Shown here piece by piece: positions 11,483 through 23,200 of a stretch of DNA of 64,000 nt. Position 1 is the stretch's first letter; each line of letters opens with the position of its first letter. A program made the translations under genes and the position numbers. The stretch is from Heligmosomoides polygyrus polygyrus (taxonomy: Eukaryota; Nematoda; Chromadorea; Rhabditida; Heligmosomidae). The notes beneath the pieces are model-generated. The model was not told where the DNA came from. It did no database searches and saw only the letters and a list, made by a program, of their open reading frames with translations. The stretch is from NCBI GenBank assembly GCA_947396885.1, contig OX377202.1, forward strand, positions 11,470,001 through 11,534,000. Reading direction: 5' to 3'.

Positions 11483-11643
11483 GGCCTCTGTTATACTCCC
11501 GCGGGAGCATCCGCGGGACGTCCGCGGACAAAGGGTGCACCGCTGACCGCGGGCGTGACGGGGCGCGGCGATTGGCCGGCTCGGGGACCCTGGCGCGATT
11601 TCCGCCCATCCGCGGAAGCTCCCGCGGGAGTATAACAGGGGCC
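11483..11643. mobile_element. PIF/Harbinger-like (Tourist) MITE
   Basis: GC-rich 161-bp element with terminal inverted repeats of about 34 bp: left GGCCTCTGTTATACTCCC, right ending GGGAGTATAACAGGGGCC. It is bordered on both sides by TAA (11480-11482 and 11644-11646). A TAA/TTA duplication with GG-starting ends is the Harbinger pattern. Confidence 0.7.
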
Positions 11644-11859
11644 TAACAGCTACTCCACAAATCCACAGGTGGAGTTGTTGTCAGAGAAAAATGCTGGCGT
11701 TTTTTGTCAGAAAACAGAAAAACTAAAGTCGACCTTCTCAGGGAACAGACAGGAGTGTACCATTTAGACTGTTTATTGCAGTTGGAGATGCATTTCCCCT
11801 GCAACAAGCACAGCTTTAAGCGTGCTGATACACAGATGGCTTCGCTTTCTGTTGTTTAT

Positions 11860-12480
11860 ACATACCATTTTCTCGCCAAATTTGACATTTTTCAAATCAA
11901 ATTGGATGATTTTCTAAGCAAACTCAACCCTTTTGAACTCCACATCTTCCAAACCGAAACGATCGTCTTTCAAATCAAGCTGAAGACTTTTCAAAGCCGG
12001 GAAACAATTTTTGTCAAAGGAAAATCTAGTGTGACCTTTACTGACGTTTTTTAACTCATTTGAACTTTAAATTTAAATTTTCCAATTTAAGCACACTGCT
12101 CAAAATTTTATTAAAATTTTACTTTTTGAGGAGACTTTTTATTATTCTGGGAAACTTTTTAGGAAAACAATAACACTTGTGTTAAATCGGAAATTCAGCA
12201 ATTTTTAGTGCTAAAAGAAGAGATTGCGCCAAGCACGTTTTTGGGAGACTGCAATTTCCCTCCGATTGATAGCAACAAACAGCATGGATTTACACATTTT
12301 GTTGACGGTGCAATAAAAACACCTGCAGAAAATAAAATATCTTCACTTTGCTGTTCTAAGTGAGCAGTATCTGCACTATCAATCAAGTAGAAACCACGAC
12401 CAGCTACACGAGTGCAAGGCGTACTTATCTCCTTTGATATGTAGAAAAATTGCAACCGTAATGCGTTCTAAAACAAACTT
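11860..12480. repeat. AT-rich dispersed repeat, family R1
   Basis: Contains recurring phrases such as TTTTTCAAATCAAATTGGA. On the minus strand near 12380-12430 it codes the peptide [15 protein letters not shown], which recurs as [15 protein letters not shown] at 31890-31940. Related copies: 17760-18560, 27300-28200, 30020-30560, 31430-32060. Possibly a decayed DNA transposon. Confidence 0.5.
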
Positions 12481-12927
12481 TAACCGTTACTTTTAAATTT
12501 ATCTATTTATTTATTTATGCACAACGTGCGCCAATAAAAAAAACTGGTAAAAAAGCGTGTTATTAGTATGCACTGCAACTTTGATGAAGCCTAGACTTTT
12601 GCAGCAAACAAAAAGCTTAAGTACAAGGAAATGAATAAAATTTCATAGAATTTCAAACAGTGAAGTTATTTTCTTAGGCAAGCCAATTAAAGAATTTCTA
12701 ATGGTAAGAAAGCCATGATGTGTTTTGCTTAAACAAAAAAAAAGTTAACCCCATATGGTCCCGAGTTTAATTTAAAGGACGATCGTAGTGTACAAAAAGT
12801 GTACAATTTGACGTGAATGTGAAATAAATTTCTGCCACGTACGTCGTACTCCTTAACTTAAAGTTAGTAAATTGCAATTCTTAAGTCATCCTAAAGTTCA
12901 TTAGAGCTCAAGTTTGAGTGCGGTTCC
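12481..12927. other. AT-rich spacer, no gene seen
   Basis: A TTTATTTATTTATGCACAACGTGCGCC stretch near 12505 resembles the insertion nested at 16569. Nothing else is recognised. Confidence 0.35.
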
Positions 12928-13240
12928 GGGTGCGTGTAGCGTAGTCGGAGGGGATACCGGCTGTCGCGTGCACCCGATACTAGGTTCTTGGTTCGGATTT
13001 CCCGCCCAGGCCAACCAAACCCTCCATTCCTCCGGGGTCGGTGAATTGGTAGCAGACTTACCTGGGAAGGATAAAGCGCTGACTTGTACATCGGCTGGCC
13101 ACCGCAAGTCATTGTATGGTCAAATACGCACTCAATTAGCCTCCACGACGTCCCGTAGAAGTAGAATACGTGGCGCATCCCAGAAGGGATTGAGTAACGC
13201 CATCTATTATTCTTTCTTTGCCCTTTAACTCATCTTAGAA
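12928..13240 (+). mobile_element. tRNA-like SINE, family 1
   Basis: Head GGTGCGTGTAGCGTAGTCGG, then GGTTCTTGGTTCGGATTTCC, tail AACGCCATCTATTATTC. Full-length copy. Confidence 0.75.
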
Positions 13241-13377
13241 AATCTCGAGTCTCAAGGATGCAGTGTTACTATTTGTCGTTAGCTCCCGTGGTCTCCTCTA
13301 TGCATATCGCTCTGGTGGTTGGCTCAAAATTATTAGACTAGACCATATGCCATAAAAGGTCAGCGAATTTAAAGAAA

Positions 13378-13662
13378 AAAATAAAGTTCGGCGTTAGTTA
13401 ACTCTGTGCGGGATGCGCCACGCACTCTACTTCTACGGGATGTTGTGGAGCCAATTTGAGTGCGTATTTGACCTACACAATTAGCTGAGCCTCTGAACAA
13501 TTCAGTATTCTATCCTTGCCAGACAAATCTGGCACCAATTCACCGACAGCGGAGGGATGAAAGACTTGCTTGACCTAGGCGGGACATCCGAGCCAAGAAC
13601 CTCGAATCGGAGTGTACGCGACTGTCAGCGCCTCTTCCGACAGCGCTATCATAGCCCCTCCG
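13378..13662 (-). mobile_element. tRNA-like SINE, family 1, diverged
   Basis: The + strand runs from GTTCGGCGTTAGTTAACTC through GGATGCGCCACGCACTCTAC to GCGCCTCTTCCGACAGCGCT, the reverse of the family body. It is inverted relative to 12928-13240. Confidence 0.65.
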
Positions 13663-14276
13663 TGCTCCATATGCTCTAAGTTATTAAAGTTAGCATCACA
13701 TCTGGCCAGATGCCATAAAATGATGTTGTATGCTGCACAATGTCTCATCCGCTCCGTGTGTCATGAAGTCGTGCCGACCTATATGTCGAGTAAACGCGCT
13801 CCAATCGAACTCGACAGCTGCTGCTTGTGATGCGTCGAGCGTTTCTCGACGGTTTTTATACGAGTGACCTTCGCCGTAATTCTCGTTTTTAGTGCCCTTA
13901 ATACTCAACGAAGTCGTTAATGTTGTGTTCCTGTCGTGGCGTAAGTGAGTGTGTGCCAATGAAGTGTTTTCAGATCGTCGCTCACATCCACTTTGATGAG
14001 CCATCCGCCAAGAACGAAACGTTGGTCTTTTTAGCGCCTATTTTTTGGCTTATTTTCATCCAACTAAGAAAATACAGGCGCAGCTTTCTTCGAGACATTG
14101 ATCCACCTAACACACTCATTGAAACTGTAGTAAAAATGAATAAAAACATGAACATAAAGTGCAACAATTCGATCGGGTCTGCCTATCGCCATAGTCAAGC
14201 AGTCGACGCGCACACGTCTAGGTCAGAAAACGCATAAGGATATGACGTGACAATAGGCTCAGAGGATTTGTTGAAT
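13663..14276. other. no gene recognised
   Basis: Short frames only; no motif or splice pattern that can be supported. Confidence 0.35.
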
Positions 14277-14278
14277 TA

Positions 14279-15561
14279 TTAGGTTGGAACGAAATAAATG
14301 GCACTGAACCACTGTAAATTTAAACTGTTAATATCTCGGCTTGTAGGCAAGTTTATTAATCGAAATAAAACCTTTCTGATTCTACACATCTTTGCCAAGG
14401 TGACACAAGCTTTTTTGTCCCAGTAGCATAAAAATCAGAAGTTCTGGAATCAACGAAATCTTCGAAGGCGCTTTCGGCATCTTGTTGGTATTTGAATATT
14501 TTCCCTACCAAGAAGTCGCCAAGATGCTTGTAGAAATGGTAGTCTGTTGGGGAGAGGTCGGGAGAAAACGGAGGATGTGGTAGAGTTTCAATGCTCAGCT
14601 CATTCAATTTCTGCAACGTCATTCGTGCCACATGGGGGCGAGCATTGTCGCGCAGAAGGAGAACTCGCCTTCGGTTTACCAAGGCCGGCCGGATATCCTT
14701 CAACTTTTTCATCATTTCTTCAATTTCAATGCAGTACTTCTCTGCCGTGATGGATTCACCGGGAGGGAGGAAGCTGTGGCGAATAATTCCCAGCGAACAC
14801 CACCATACTGCCACCATTACTTTCTTTTGGTGCAATTCCGGCTTCGCAAAACCTTGGGGCTCTCATCGCTGTCCAAGCACTGTGCCGATCGTCGCCTGTT
14901 GTCGTACATTATCCATTTCTCGTCACAGGTTACGATGCGATCAAGGAATGGGTCCGTTTCGTTCCGTAGAAGCAGTGCGGACGAGATCTCATATCGTCGG
15001 TTTCTTTGCTCCTCAGACAGCTCGTGAGGCACCCATCTTTCCAGCTTTTTGGTCTTTCCAATTTCCTTCAGATGCCGGGCAGCTGTGTTGTGACTGACGC
15101 CAAGAACCTTCGCTATCTCCCTGGTACCTTTGTGTGGATCCTCCTCCACCACATCTCTCAGCTTGTCCTCGTCAACATCACTATTCCTCCCACGACCTTC
15201 ATGTTCTTCCAAGCTCTCATCTCCATTCCGGGACTTCTGATACCAACGGTACGCCGTCTGAATTGTGGAACATCCTTGACCGAATGCGGCGTTGATCTTC
15301 TCGTGCGCCTCCTTAGCTGTAGTGCCCAGCTGGAATTCATACAAGTAAATGCCTCGGATTACCCTTTTGTCCATCTGCAAAAAAGTCAATAAAACTCTAA
15401 AGTTTTCCCACTTTTACATAGAAAATTTGGCACTCACCGGTAGAGCAAAGTTTGCGCTTCTAAATGATATGCCACATGTTACGGTTTGTTCTTGATCAAA
15501 CGCGTAAAGACGCGCCAAAAAAATGGCGCGAGCCAGTGCCATTTAATTCGTTACAACCTAA
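14279..15561 (-). mobile_element. mariner transposon, nearly complete, TA target duplication
   Basis: Terminal inverted repeats TTAGGTTGGAACGAAATAAA (left) and, reversed, TTAGGTTGTAACGAATTAAA (right), with TA at 14277-14278 and 15562-15563. Carries one transposase gene on the minus strand with a single visible frame break. Confidence 0.92.
14356..15389 (-). pseudogene. mariner transposase, one frameshift
   Basis: DNA cut-and-paste transposase of the mariner family. The first frame (15389 to 14817) carries the N-terminal helix-turn-helix region (ATAYRWYQKSRNGDESLEEH-like), the WVPHELSEEQ linker and the first catalytic Asp in IVTCDEKW. The second frame (14835 to 14356) begins QKKVMVAVWW and carries LLRDNARPHVA (second Asp) and PPFSPDLSPTDYHFYKHL (third Asp; D34D spacing). 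The frames overlap around 14817-14835, so one indel breaks the gene. Combined length of about 345 aa is normal for mariner. The decay is slight compared with other mariners here. Confidence 0.88.
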
Positions 15562-15644
15562 TAAATGAGAGCGTTTGGTGGACTACACCCCCGATTTGGC
15601 TCCCAACGAAGGACATTCAAATTGGAATATAGGGACTTCACTCA

Positions 15645-16012
15645 AACATTAGTTCACTAGCTGTCGCCGTTTGACAACCTCTTCAGGGCTAAAAACGTTG
15701 CATAGAACATTGTTAACAAATCAACCATACAGTCAAATAGCGATGTGAAACTAACCGAGGCGTAACATGACCGAAACCTAGAGCTTTAGTAGCATTAATT
15801 ACCTAAGAACCACTAAAACTACAGCTTTGAACCTTACTGATTCTTGTGTAACTAACACCACCGTAGCTTAAGAGGTATCGGTCGTGCGGCTGCGCACTGG
15901 TCAGTTCGACATCGCTATTTGACCGTAGAGTTGGTTTGTTAACAATGTTGTACGCAGCGTTTTCGGGCCTGAAGAAGCCGTCAAACGGCGAAAGCTAGCC
16001 AATCAAATGTTA
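15645..16012. mobile_element. fold-back element with tRNA-like centre
   Basis: Left arm (about 15655-15750: CGCCGTTTGACAACCTCTTC .. AACATTGTTAACAAATCAAC .. GTCAAATAGCGATGT) is mirrored by the right arm (about 15905-16010). The centre near 15860-15915 has GTAGCTTAAGAGG and AGTTCGACATC, weak box A and B matches. Confidence 0.6.
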
Positions 16013-16417
16013 AAGTGGACACTTCCTATTTCAATCTGAATGACTTCAGAGAAGCTTCAGGATGGCTTTATACTCTAACTCCAAAGGAAAGCCATTATTC
16101 TATTTACAAAAGCTTTTTAGATGACAATGGGAACTCTGACTTTGCGCCACCGTCTGAAACGAAGGTTAGTTGCATTTTGCTTTGGAATTGTAGTTTATTT
16201 TTTTCTAGTAAAACAGAATCTAATCCAGATTCTTGATTTTTAAAGAAAAATTGCTTCAAGTTTCTAATGTAGGAAACATAGCTTTGTGTAGATCCCGGCG
16301 CAATCCTCGTTGGTAGTGACCGCAACTAAACGATTTCCCGACATAACGAAGCAAAATAAATGGGCAACAACGTATAGAATTAAATAAACTGGGCACTATT
16401 GTACTTTCGGGATTCCG

Positions 16418-16712
16418 CGGGCCGGATTCGTCAACGACTTACAGCAATTTAGCGGAGAAAATACAGCCGAGATCCCCGATGGCACGGCGAAATGTTTCAC
16501 CATATCGCTTAATAAGCCGCGCTACCAGGGTTTCGACTGTATTTTCTGTGTTGAATTGCTGTAAGTTGTTTCATTTCATTTCATTTATTGCACAGGTTGT
16601 GCGCCTTAAACAAACAAAAGTAGGCAAAACCCAAAACACATGCTGCAGTCTGAGTGTTTTTCAATCCTTTGATCCTAAATTTTTAGGAAAGTTGTTGATG
16701 AATCCGGCCCCT
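16418..16712. mobile_element. MITE family M1 with a nested insertion
   Basis: Same ends and core as 11213-11361 but interrupted at 16569-16690 by a 122-bp AT-rich segment flanked by GTTG on both sides (16565-16568, 16691-16694). Confidence 0.7.
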
Positions 16713-16910
16713 GAGGTCGAAGAGAGGTCTAAAAAAATTTCGCCCAAACTACGCCTATGGGGGTTATTTGGGGTGCTGATCACGAACCTGACATCCGTTT
16801 TTGAAATTTCAGCCGATTACGGTAGGTATGACTGTGACTAAGGCTCTGGAGGTCATAGCCACCGATTCGCCCCAACTTCTCCTAGGGGAGTTATTTGGGG
16901 TGCTGGTCCC
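16709..16910 (+). repeat. dispersed repeat shared with a cct-1 intron
   Basis: TGAGGTCGAAGAGAGG, CATCCGTTTTTGAAAT and GGGTGCTG recur in the same order at 54960-55280. Nature unknown. Confidence 0.5.
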
Positions 16911-17233
16911 GAAAGTACAATAGTGCATTCTTTAACCGGACCAACCTGGTTGCCCAGATAGACTCAGCTTCCGAGTTCCTCGTCGGAAAAGGAGAACCTG
17001 AAAAGGACCATTTACGGTGCTAATTCAATAAGAGAGATTGCTAGATCTGCACCGAGAAGGGATCGTCTTCTGGCGGGAAAAATATATAGCATCTCACTAT
17101 ATATAATTCGCTAAATCCGTGGGTCACGTCAGACACGGAGAGATGGGCTGAAGCCTAGGTATGCCTTCGACACGGCGGCGTTTACGCACGGCCAGCACCA
17201 ACTAGGATTGCACCAAAACTTGGATTCATTCAG

Positions 17234-20200
17234 GTGTACTACTACCTTGACGACGACGCCACTCCATTCGTATCGGTCCTACCGGTGCCTCCAGATTTAG
17301 CGACACTCAGAGACTTCAAGAAAGTCTTCACAAGAAAAGGGTTCAAGTACTTCTGCAAAGGGCTCGACGCTGACATTAAGCGGTTGGTCATTTTTTCTTC
17401 ATCTTCTGGTTCTCGACCGAGCGCAATTTTATCCTGTGACCCTTTCTATCTTCCGCCATTCTTAGCATGAAATAGCCATCCGCGAACTCGTAGAATTGCC
17501 ACTTCTTTCTAATTGCCCTTTCAATTTCCAGTGAAGTGAAAATAGAGCTCACCGACGATTCTTCGCCACTGGAGCGATCGTCGAATGGCCTATTCGAGCT
17601 GTTCTTGCACAGCTGCGGCGGGCCTGGTGCTGTTCCACGATCGGGAACTCTTCCGCGAAGAGGCCACGCCGATTATATTTGCGAAGTCGATCCGCTGGAT
17701 AAGGTTAGCCATACCCTTTAGCTGTTAGTTTCGAAATGCATACTGCCGTTCTTTCTGTTACAGCTTTATTGCCTCGTATATTATTTTGACGTCGAATTGG
17801 ATACTTCTCTGACCTACCTTTAAGACTTTTAAAATCAAAGCGAAATCTTTCTAAATCGAAATAACCCTCAGTCAGGTTAAACTAAGGAGTCGGTAATATG
17901 TTAGAATGTATTTTCAAGGTAGATTTGGTATGACCTTTCTTCAAATGTTTTAGTCTACCTGCGCCAATGATTAATAATTTTACAGAAATTTTATTTTTAG
18001 AGGAAAAATAATAAAGTAAAATTTGCTTTAAAACACATCGAAGAAGCAAGCATACAACGCATTAAAAAATCAGATCACGTCGTGCATTTAAAAGGTTCGC
18101 CGCAGCTTTTATTCAATTAATGGTGCAAATTCCACTTACATGAAGCACGAAAGGGAAGGTATGTTTGTCCTTGGTGTATCGTTATCAGGTGTCAGACTAA
18201 ATGCAAACATACATTTTACTATCAATTGAATAAAAATTGCAACGTCTTGGGGGAGTGTATGGCGCAACATCTTTTTTGGCACTAAAAATTGTCGCCATAA
18301 TACTCTTTAAAACGAACTTTAAACAATTATTTTTCCTCAAAAACACAATCTTCGAGCAATGTATTCACTTATTGGGTAGATGAATTGAAATTTCAAAGAA
18401 ATTTTCATTGAACGAAAAACTACTCTAACCTTTTTAGAGAGTCTCTAGTTTAATGTAGAAGAAGCCCATTTTAATTTGGAAGAGTTCGCTTTGATTTCAA
18501 ATATCTTAGGCTAACTTAGAAGAGTGTGATTTGAAGTGTCCAATTGGACGTCAAAATTGTACATATTCGTTAGCAGGGGTGTGCGTGAATGAAATTTAAA
18601 ATTTCGTAAATCGTAAATCGTAAGAGCCACCTGAATTGTAGTGCAGTACGACTAAATTTCCAGAGGCTTTTTCTGCTTATCAAATGTGATTCAATATTTA
18701 ATTATTTGTCATGTTACTTTCAGCTTAATTTGAACAGTTTTCTTACCAAACTATTTCTTTTTTCATGTTTTCTTGTTAGTAAAACATCTTTCAAACTAAG
18801 CTTTACACGTCTCTGAAAAATCGAAAACTGTGAATTCAAAAACTTTACTTGAGCCTATGCATTTTAGTCAATAAAAAGCTTGCATCGTTTAAATATTCAT
18901 TAGATTCCGAACTTACTGCAAATTTTTAGCTTGCATATAAATCTAGGATTTAGCAGAAACACCAGCTAAAAATTCGCTGTCAAAACTAAAAATTGAAAAA
19001 TCGTCTCACCAATGAGCAATGAGCAGGCTTCCTGCTCAAGCCTGCACTTCTAAGATTTCCAAGACCTTATAATCTTACACTTCTATTTAATAACTCCCTG
19101 TATTCGCTCGGGCTAGTCTTCGCTAGCTCTGTAACGAACGCTTGCTCTCCGAAATCTTCCAGCATCGTAAGCGGATTAGATAGAGTGAATACAATAAATT
19201 CAATCACACCACCGGAAATGGATATCAAAGCCATAAAAACCAGTTCGACCCATTCTTGAAGTGCTACGCGCTCTTTTTCACCGCACTATGTATAATCAAT
19301 TTGCTCAGCCCTATAAAGTGTAATACAGACTGATAGAAACATCAGTAGTTTATCCTTCCACATGAGTGTAGCAACTTATTAGACCCCGCTTACAATCGCG
19401 AATCGAAAAAATCACGAATGGTGTTCCATCGTGACTTGCGTCAATTCTATTCGGTAGGGTTAGCATTTATCTGTTACAAACAAATTGACTAGACCATCGT
19501 CGTCGTCGACGATCCTAACGTGTACCTCTTATCGCCTCACCAGTTACAGGTTGCGGAGGCGACCTCACTGTCGAGAGAGTGCCCCTTCCCGTTCGACCTT
19601 CTCCCCATCACTGTAGCCGCTGCTAGGCTACCCCTCTCCTATATATCTTATCATATTGTCCGCCGTAATAAACGTAAAATACCAATCACTCCGTCTGCTC
19701 ATTCTCTTCCTCTAAAAGCCACTGAACCACCTCTTCTGGGATATTAAGTCCTAAATGCCTCTGCCACTCTCTGTATAGACGTTATTACCAAACGTTTTTA
19801 CCAAGGCATGGATCAAAAAATACTCGTCTCTGTCTCTAAGAAACTGCCTCCAATGTCTTTCTGTGGGCTAGAATGGAATAACGAAGTACGAATGCTATGT
19901 ACCGTGCTAGCTCTCGGCCGGAAACGGAGGACCCCAGCATCTTAGACAGAAGCTTATTTTTGATATTGTATTTCATTTGTTTCTCCTCTTTAACCTGTCC
20001 GTTTCCAACCGGCAGCCCATGCAATGTTAAAGAGATGAAAAAGTTAGTTGGGCGAAGAGAAAAGTCGGATTTGAGAAGCCTGTGCACAGGACGGTATTGT
20101 CTACCATAGCAACACATTAGAGCACCAAAAAAACAAATCTACGGAGAAGTGGATATGAGCTGTAAGAGGGGACTACTAGAATGGGCACATCTTTATAACC

Positions 20201-23200
20201 CAGTCTACATAAATCTAGACGCTAGTTGGTTGTTGATCAAAAATCACGTTTACGAAAATTTACGATTTGCGACCCAAAATGTCGTAAATCGTAAATCGTA
20301 ACTACGCACACCCCTGATTCGTTAGATCGGTTGACGTCAGGTTGCTGCACGAAGTAGGGCAATTTCCGCGAAATTATTAGCCTATTTCAGCGAGGGCGAC
20401 GGCGGTCATTGGCTAATTTGGATCTGTTGGACGCGTCCGAAAGTACACATCCGGGCAGCAGCGTCGGAGGGACCATTGTCAGCAGTGAGTGTTGATTCCC
20501 TTTCCACGTTTTCTGTCTTCTGCCTATGTTGATGGTTCCCCCACATTCAGGGCGTGCCGGAGAACATCTCGCCGAGGTCTACACCTCCAATTCTGAGAAT
20601 TTCTACAAGTACGATGAGTCGGCAAGGTATGTATGTGTGCCTGTGTTCTTGTCTAGTTATTCACTGTTTTGTGCTCAGTACTTCTTATTTCCTTCTTTTT
20701 TGTTTGTTCAAGGCATACATTCTCAAGCGTATCCCTGAACAGCGAAAATGAATAGCACTGCGAGAATCACCACCCATCAAATAGTAGTAGGATGTATGCC
20801 AGTTTTTCGAAGTCCTTGAACCCAACGAGTTAGGGGCACCGAACGTTGACCATGGATAGCACCGTCACCAGCTGACACGTACATGCGTGTCCTAGGTTTA
20901 GATAAGTGAGTGGGAAGGATGAGGGGCCAAGCAAGGCGGTGGCTCAGGGGATTGACAGTGCACCATAGCCAGATGGCGAAGTGTTTGACTCCTGTGCCTT
21001 GCCGAATTTTCGGATTTTTTAAAATGTTCCTTGTTGGGTAACACAACTTTTCATAGGAGTATATATCACTATACACTCCCAAAAGCATCAGTTACTCCAT
21101 CGCCATCCCCTACATATGACACTTATTTTGCTACACATTTTTGGCAGAAGCCTTGATTAGATGAAATGTGCTTATATGAGACTGTTTTGTTTTGTGTCTA
21201 TTTGAGACTTTATCGAACGCTCTAGGGGAATCAAAATAGACAAAATCCGCACGTTTCTTACTGTCAGTTTTTAGACCAGCCATTTAGAGCCGTTAGGACT
21301 GTAGTCTCCTCCGATCTGGCCGGTAAAAAACCAAACTGAATTCTTGAGACAATGATATTCTCATCGAGATGCATCAGTATATGTTTTAAAAAACTTTCAA
21401 GGTCTCTGTCGGATCTAGTGTTTACTCTACGCCCGTTTCCTGGATCATTTAAATGAGCCCTTTAGAGATGCACTGAAAATGTATTCCAGTGGTTTATGTT
21501 GTGCTAAGTGTTCGGCGACTTTTTTAAACAAGCTTGAAAAGCACAAAGTCAAAAAAACAACGGAAAAAGCTGCTATTCAGTTTGTTAAAATTTCTAGAAT
21601 CTCTTCTTTGTCCACCATAAGGAAGAGTGCCTAGAATTTCGCAATGAAGAAATCCTAGAAGTTTTAACAAAGAGGATAGCAACTTTTCCGTTTTTCTTGA
21701 CTTTGTGCTTTTCGCGTTTGCTAAAAAAAAGACGCTGAACACCTAGCATAACCCCTGGAACACGTTTTCAGTTTATCGCTCAAAATGCTCTGTTAAATGA
21801 TCCGGGAAGCAACCGTAGAGTAAACATCCTTATTTGCGAGAGACCTTGAAATTTTTAAATATTATGATATAATATTTCAAAATTTCAAGGTAAGCTCGAC
21901 ATAACTGGGGTTGTTTGCACCGGGGAGCAAAATTTTTTGAACTGGTTGTTTACTTTTACAAGTGCTGCTGAGACGCGAGGCCAACAGGTTTGCTTTCAGA
22001 AAGGCGTAGTGTATGAGTAGCTCTCCCACCAGGCCAACGCTTCACGACATCCTGTTGAAATATAATGCGTGGCGCATCGCGGAAGGGACTGATTAACGCC
22101 GTTATTTATTTATTTGTTTATTATATGTATTTGCAGAGGGCAAACGTTAAAAAACAGCATGTGCACAACACAACAAACTCGAAAAAACAACAACATGCAG
22201 TGTTTTCTCCAAACATGGTGGGAACATATGGAACACAACCGCTGCGAGTAGTAGTTTCTTTGGAAAACTTAGTTTTTTTTTCGGGAGACTGAATAAGCTT
22301 CTTTCAGTATAGTGGTGAAGCCTTCTCAGCTTTTTTACTGAAGTCTGCGCCGGTATAGTCTCCAGATGTTATGCTATGCTGTCTAGGAATGCGAATTTTC
22401 TCTTTCATGCATATTAAACTGAAGGCCATCACGTTCCGGAGTTCAGGTTTTCGGCGACGACGGCGTCATCGTCGCTTTACGAGCCGCTTTGCGCTAATGG
22501 GAGCTATAACGACGGGGGTAAAGTCCGGAGAAGAAAGCCTCGCAAGGAGCGCTTTCGCAAGGCTTACGTGCCTAGCACCATTAGTTCAATCACTGAGAGC
22601 AGGTGAGTCAAAGCTCAAAGCGACTTCATTCTCTATGTCGTCGATGTTTCAGCATGACCAGCTTGTCACTGCCACGTATCCTCGAGGTGAATCTCTCGAT
22701 GAGGTCCACTCCGTACCTCGGCATTTCAGTCGGAAGCTTCCAGGGCAGTATCTTGGTCAGCGAAATCCTGCCTGGTGAGTCGATGGAACGATTTTCCAAC
22801 TATTCGTCGAATGTCAACATCAGTTCTCTTATCCTTGCACGTTTGTTTCAATAAGTTACCTCGAATTGCAGTAGTTTTTCTTGAGTTAGTGGAGAAACAA
22901 GACGGAAGAGGTCTATTAAAGCAACCCAACTCGCCGAATGGGAACAGTTGGAAGCCTGATATCTACCCTTGGATAAGTACAGATGCGAGTTATGTAATAA
23001 GAGTGCCTGAATATCACACCTGTCTCTATCCGAGAATGGTTTGCCGGGTTTTCTGCTGTTTTCATAAGGCCAATTGCTTTGTGCTGCGCCGCTCCTCATT
23101 TTCTCATCAGATTACGCAATTGATGCGCTTGAAATGATCCTTGGATAAGCAATTCATCTGAGTTCTTTGGTCTTTTCGAACGTCAGAGGAAGTCGTTTAC

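Noticed and set aside
14591..15097. 168-codon + strand frame
   Set aside because: Antisense shadow of the mariner transposase.
16979..17233. First coding exon of mig-5
   Set aside because: No ATG with an open frame and donor in the right phase was found close to the 17234 acceptor; the start is left unassigned.
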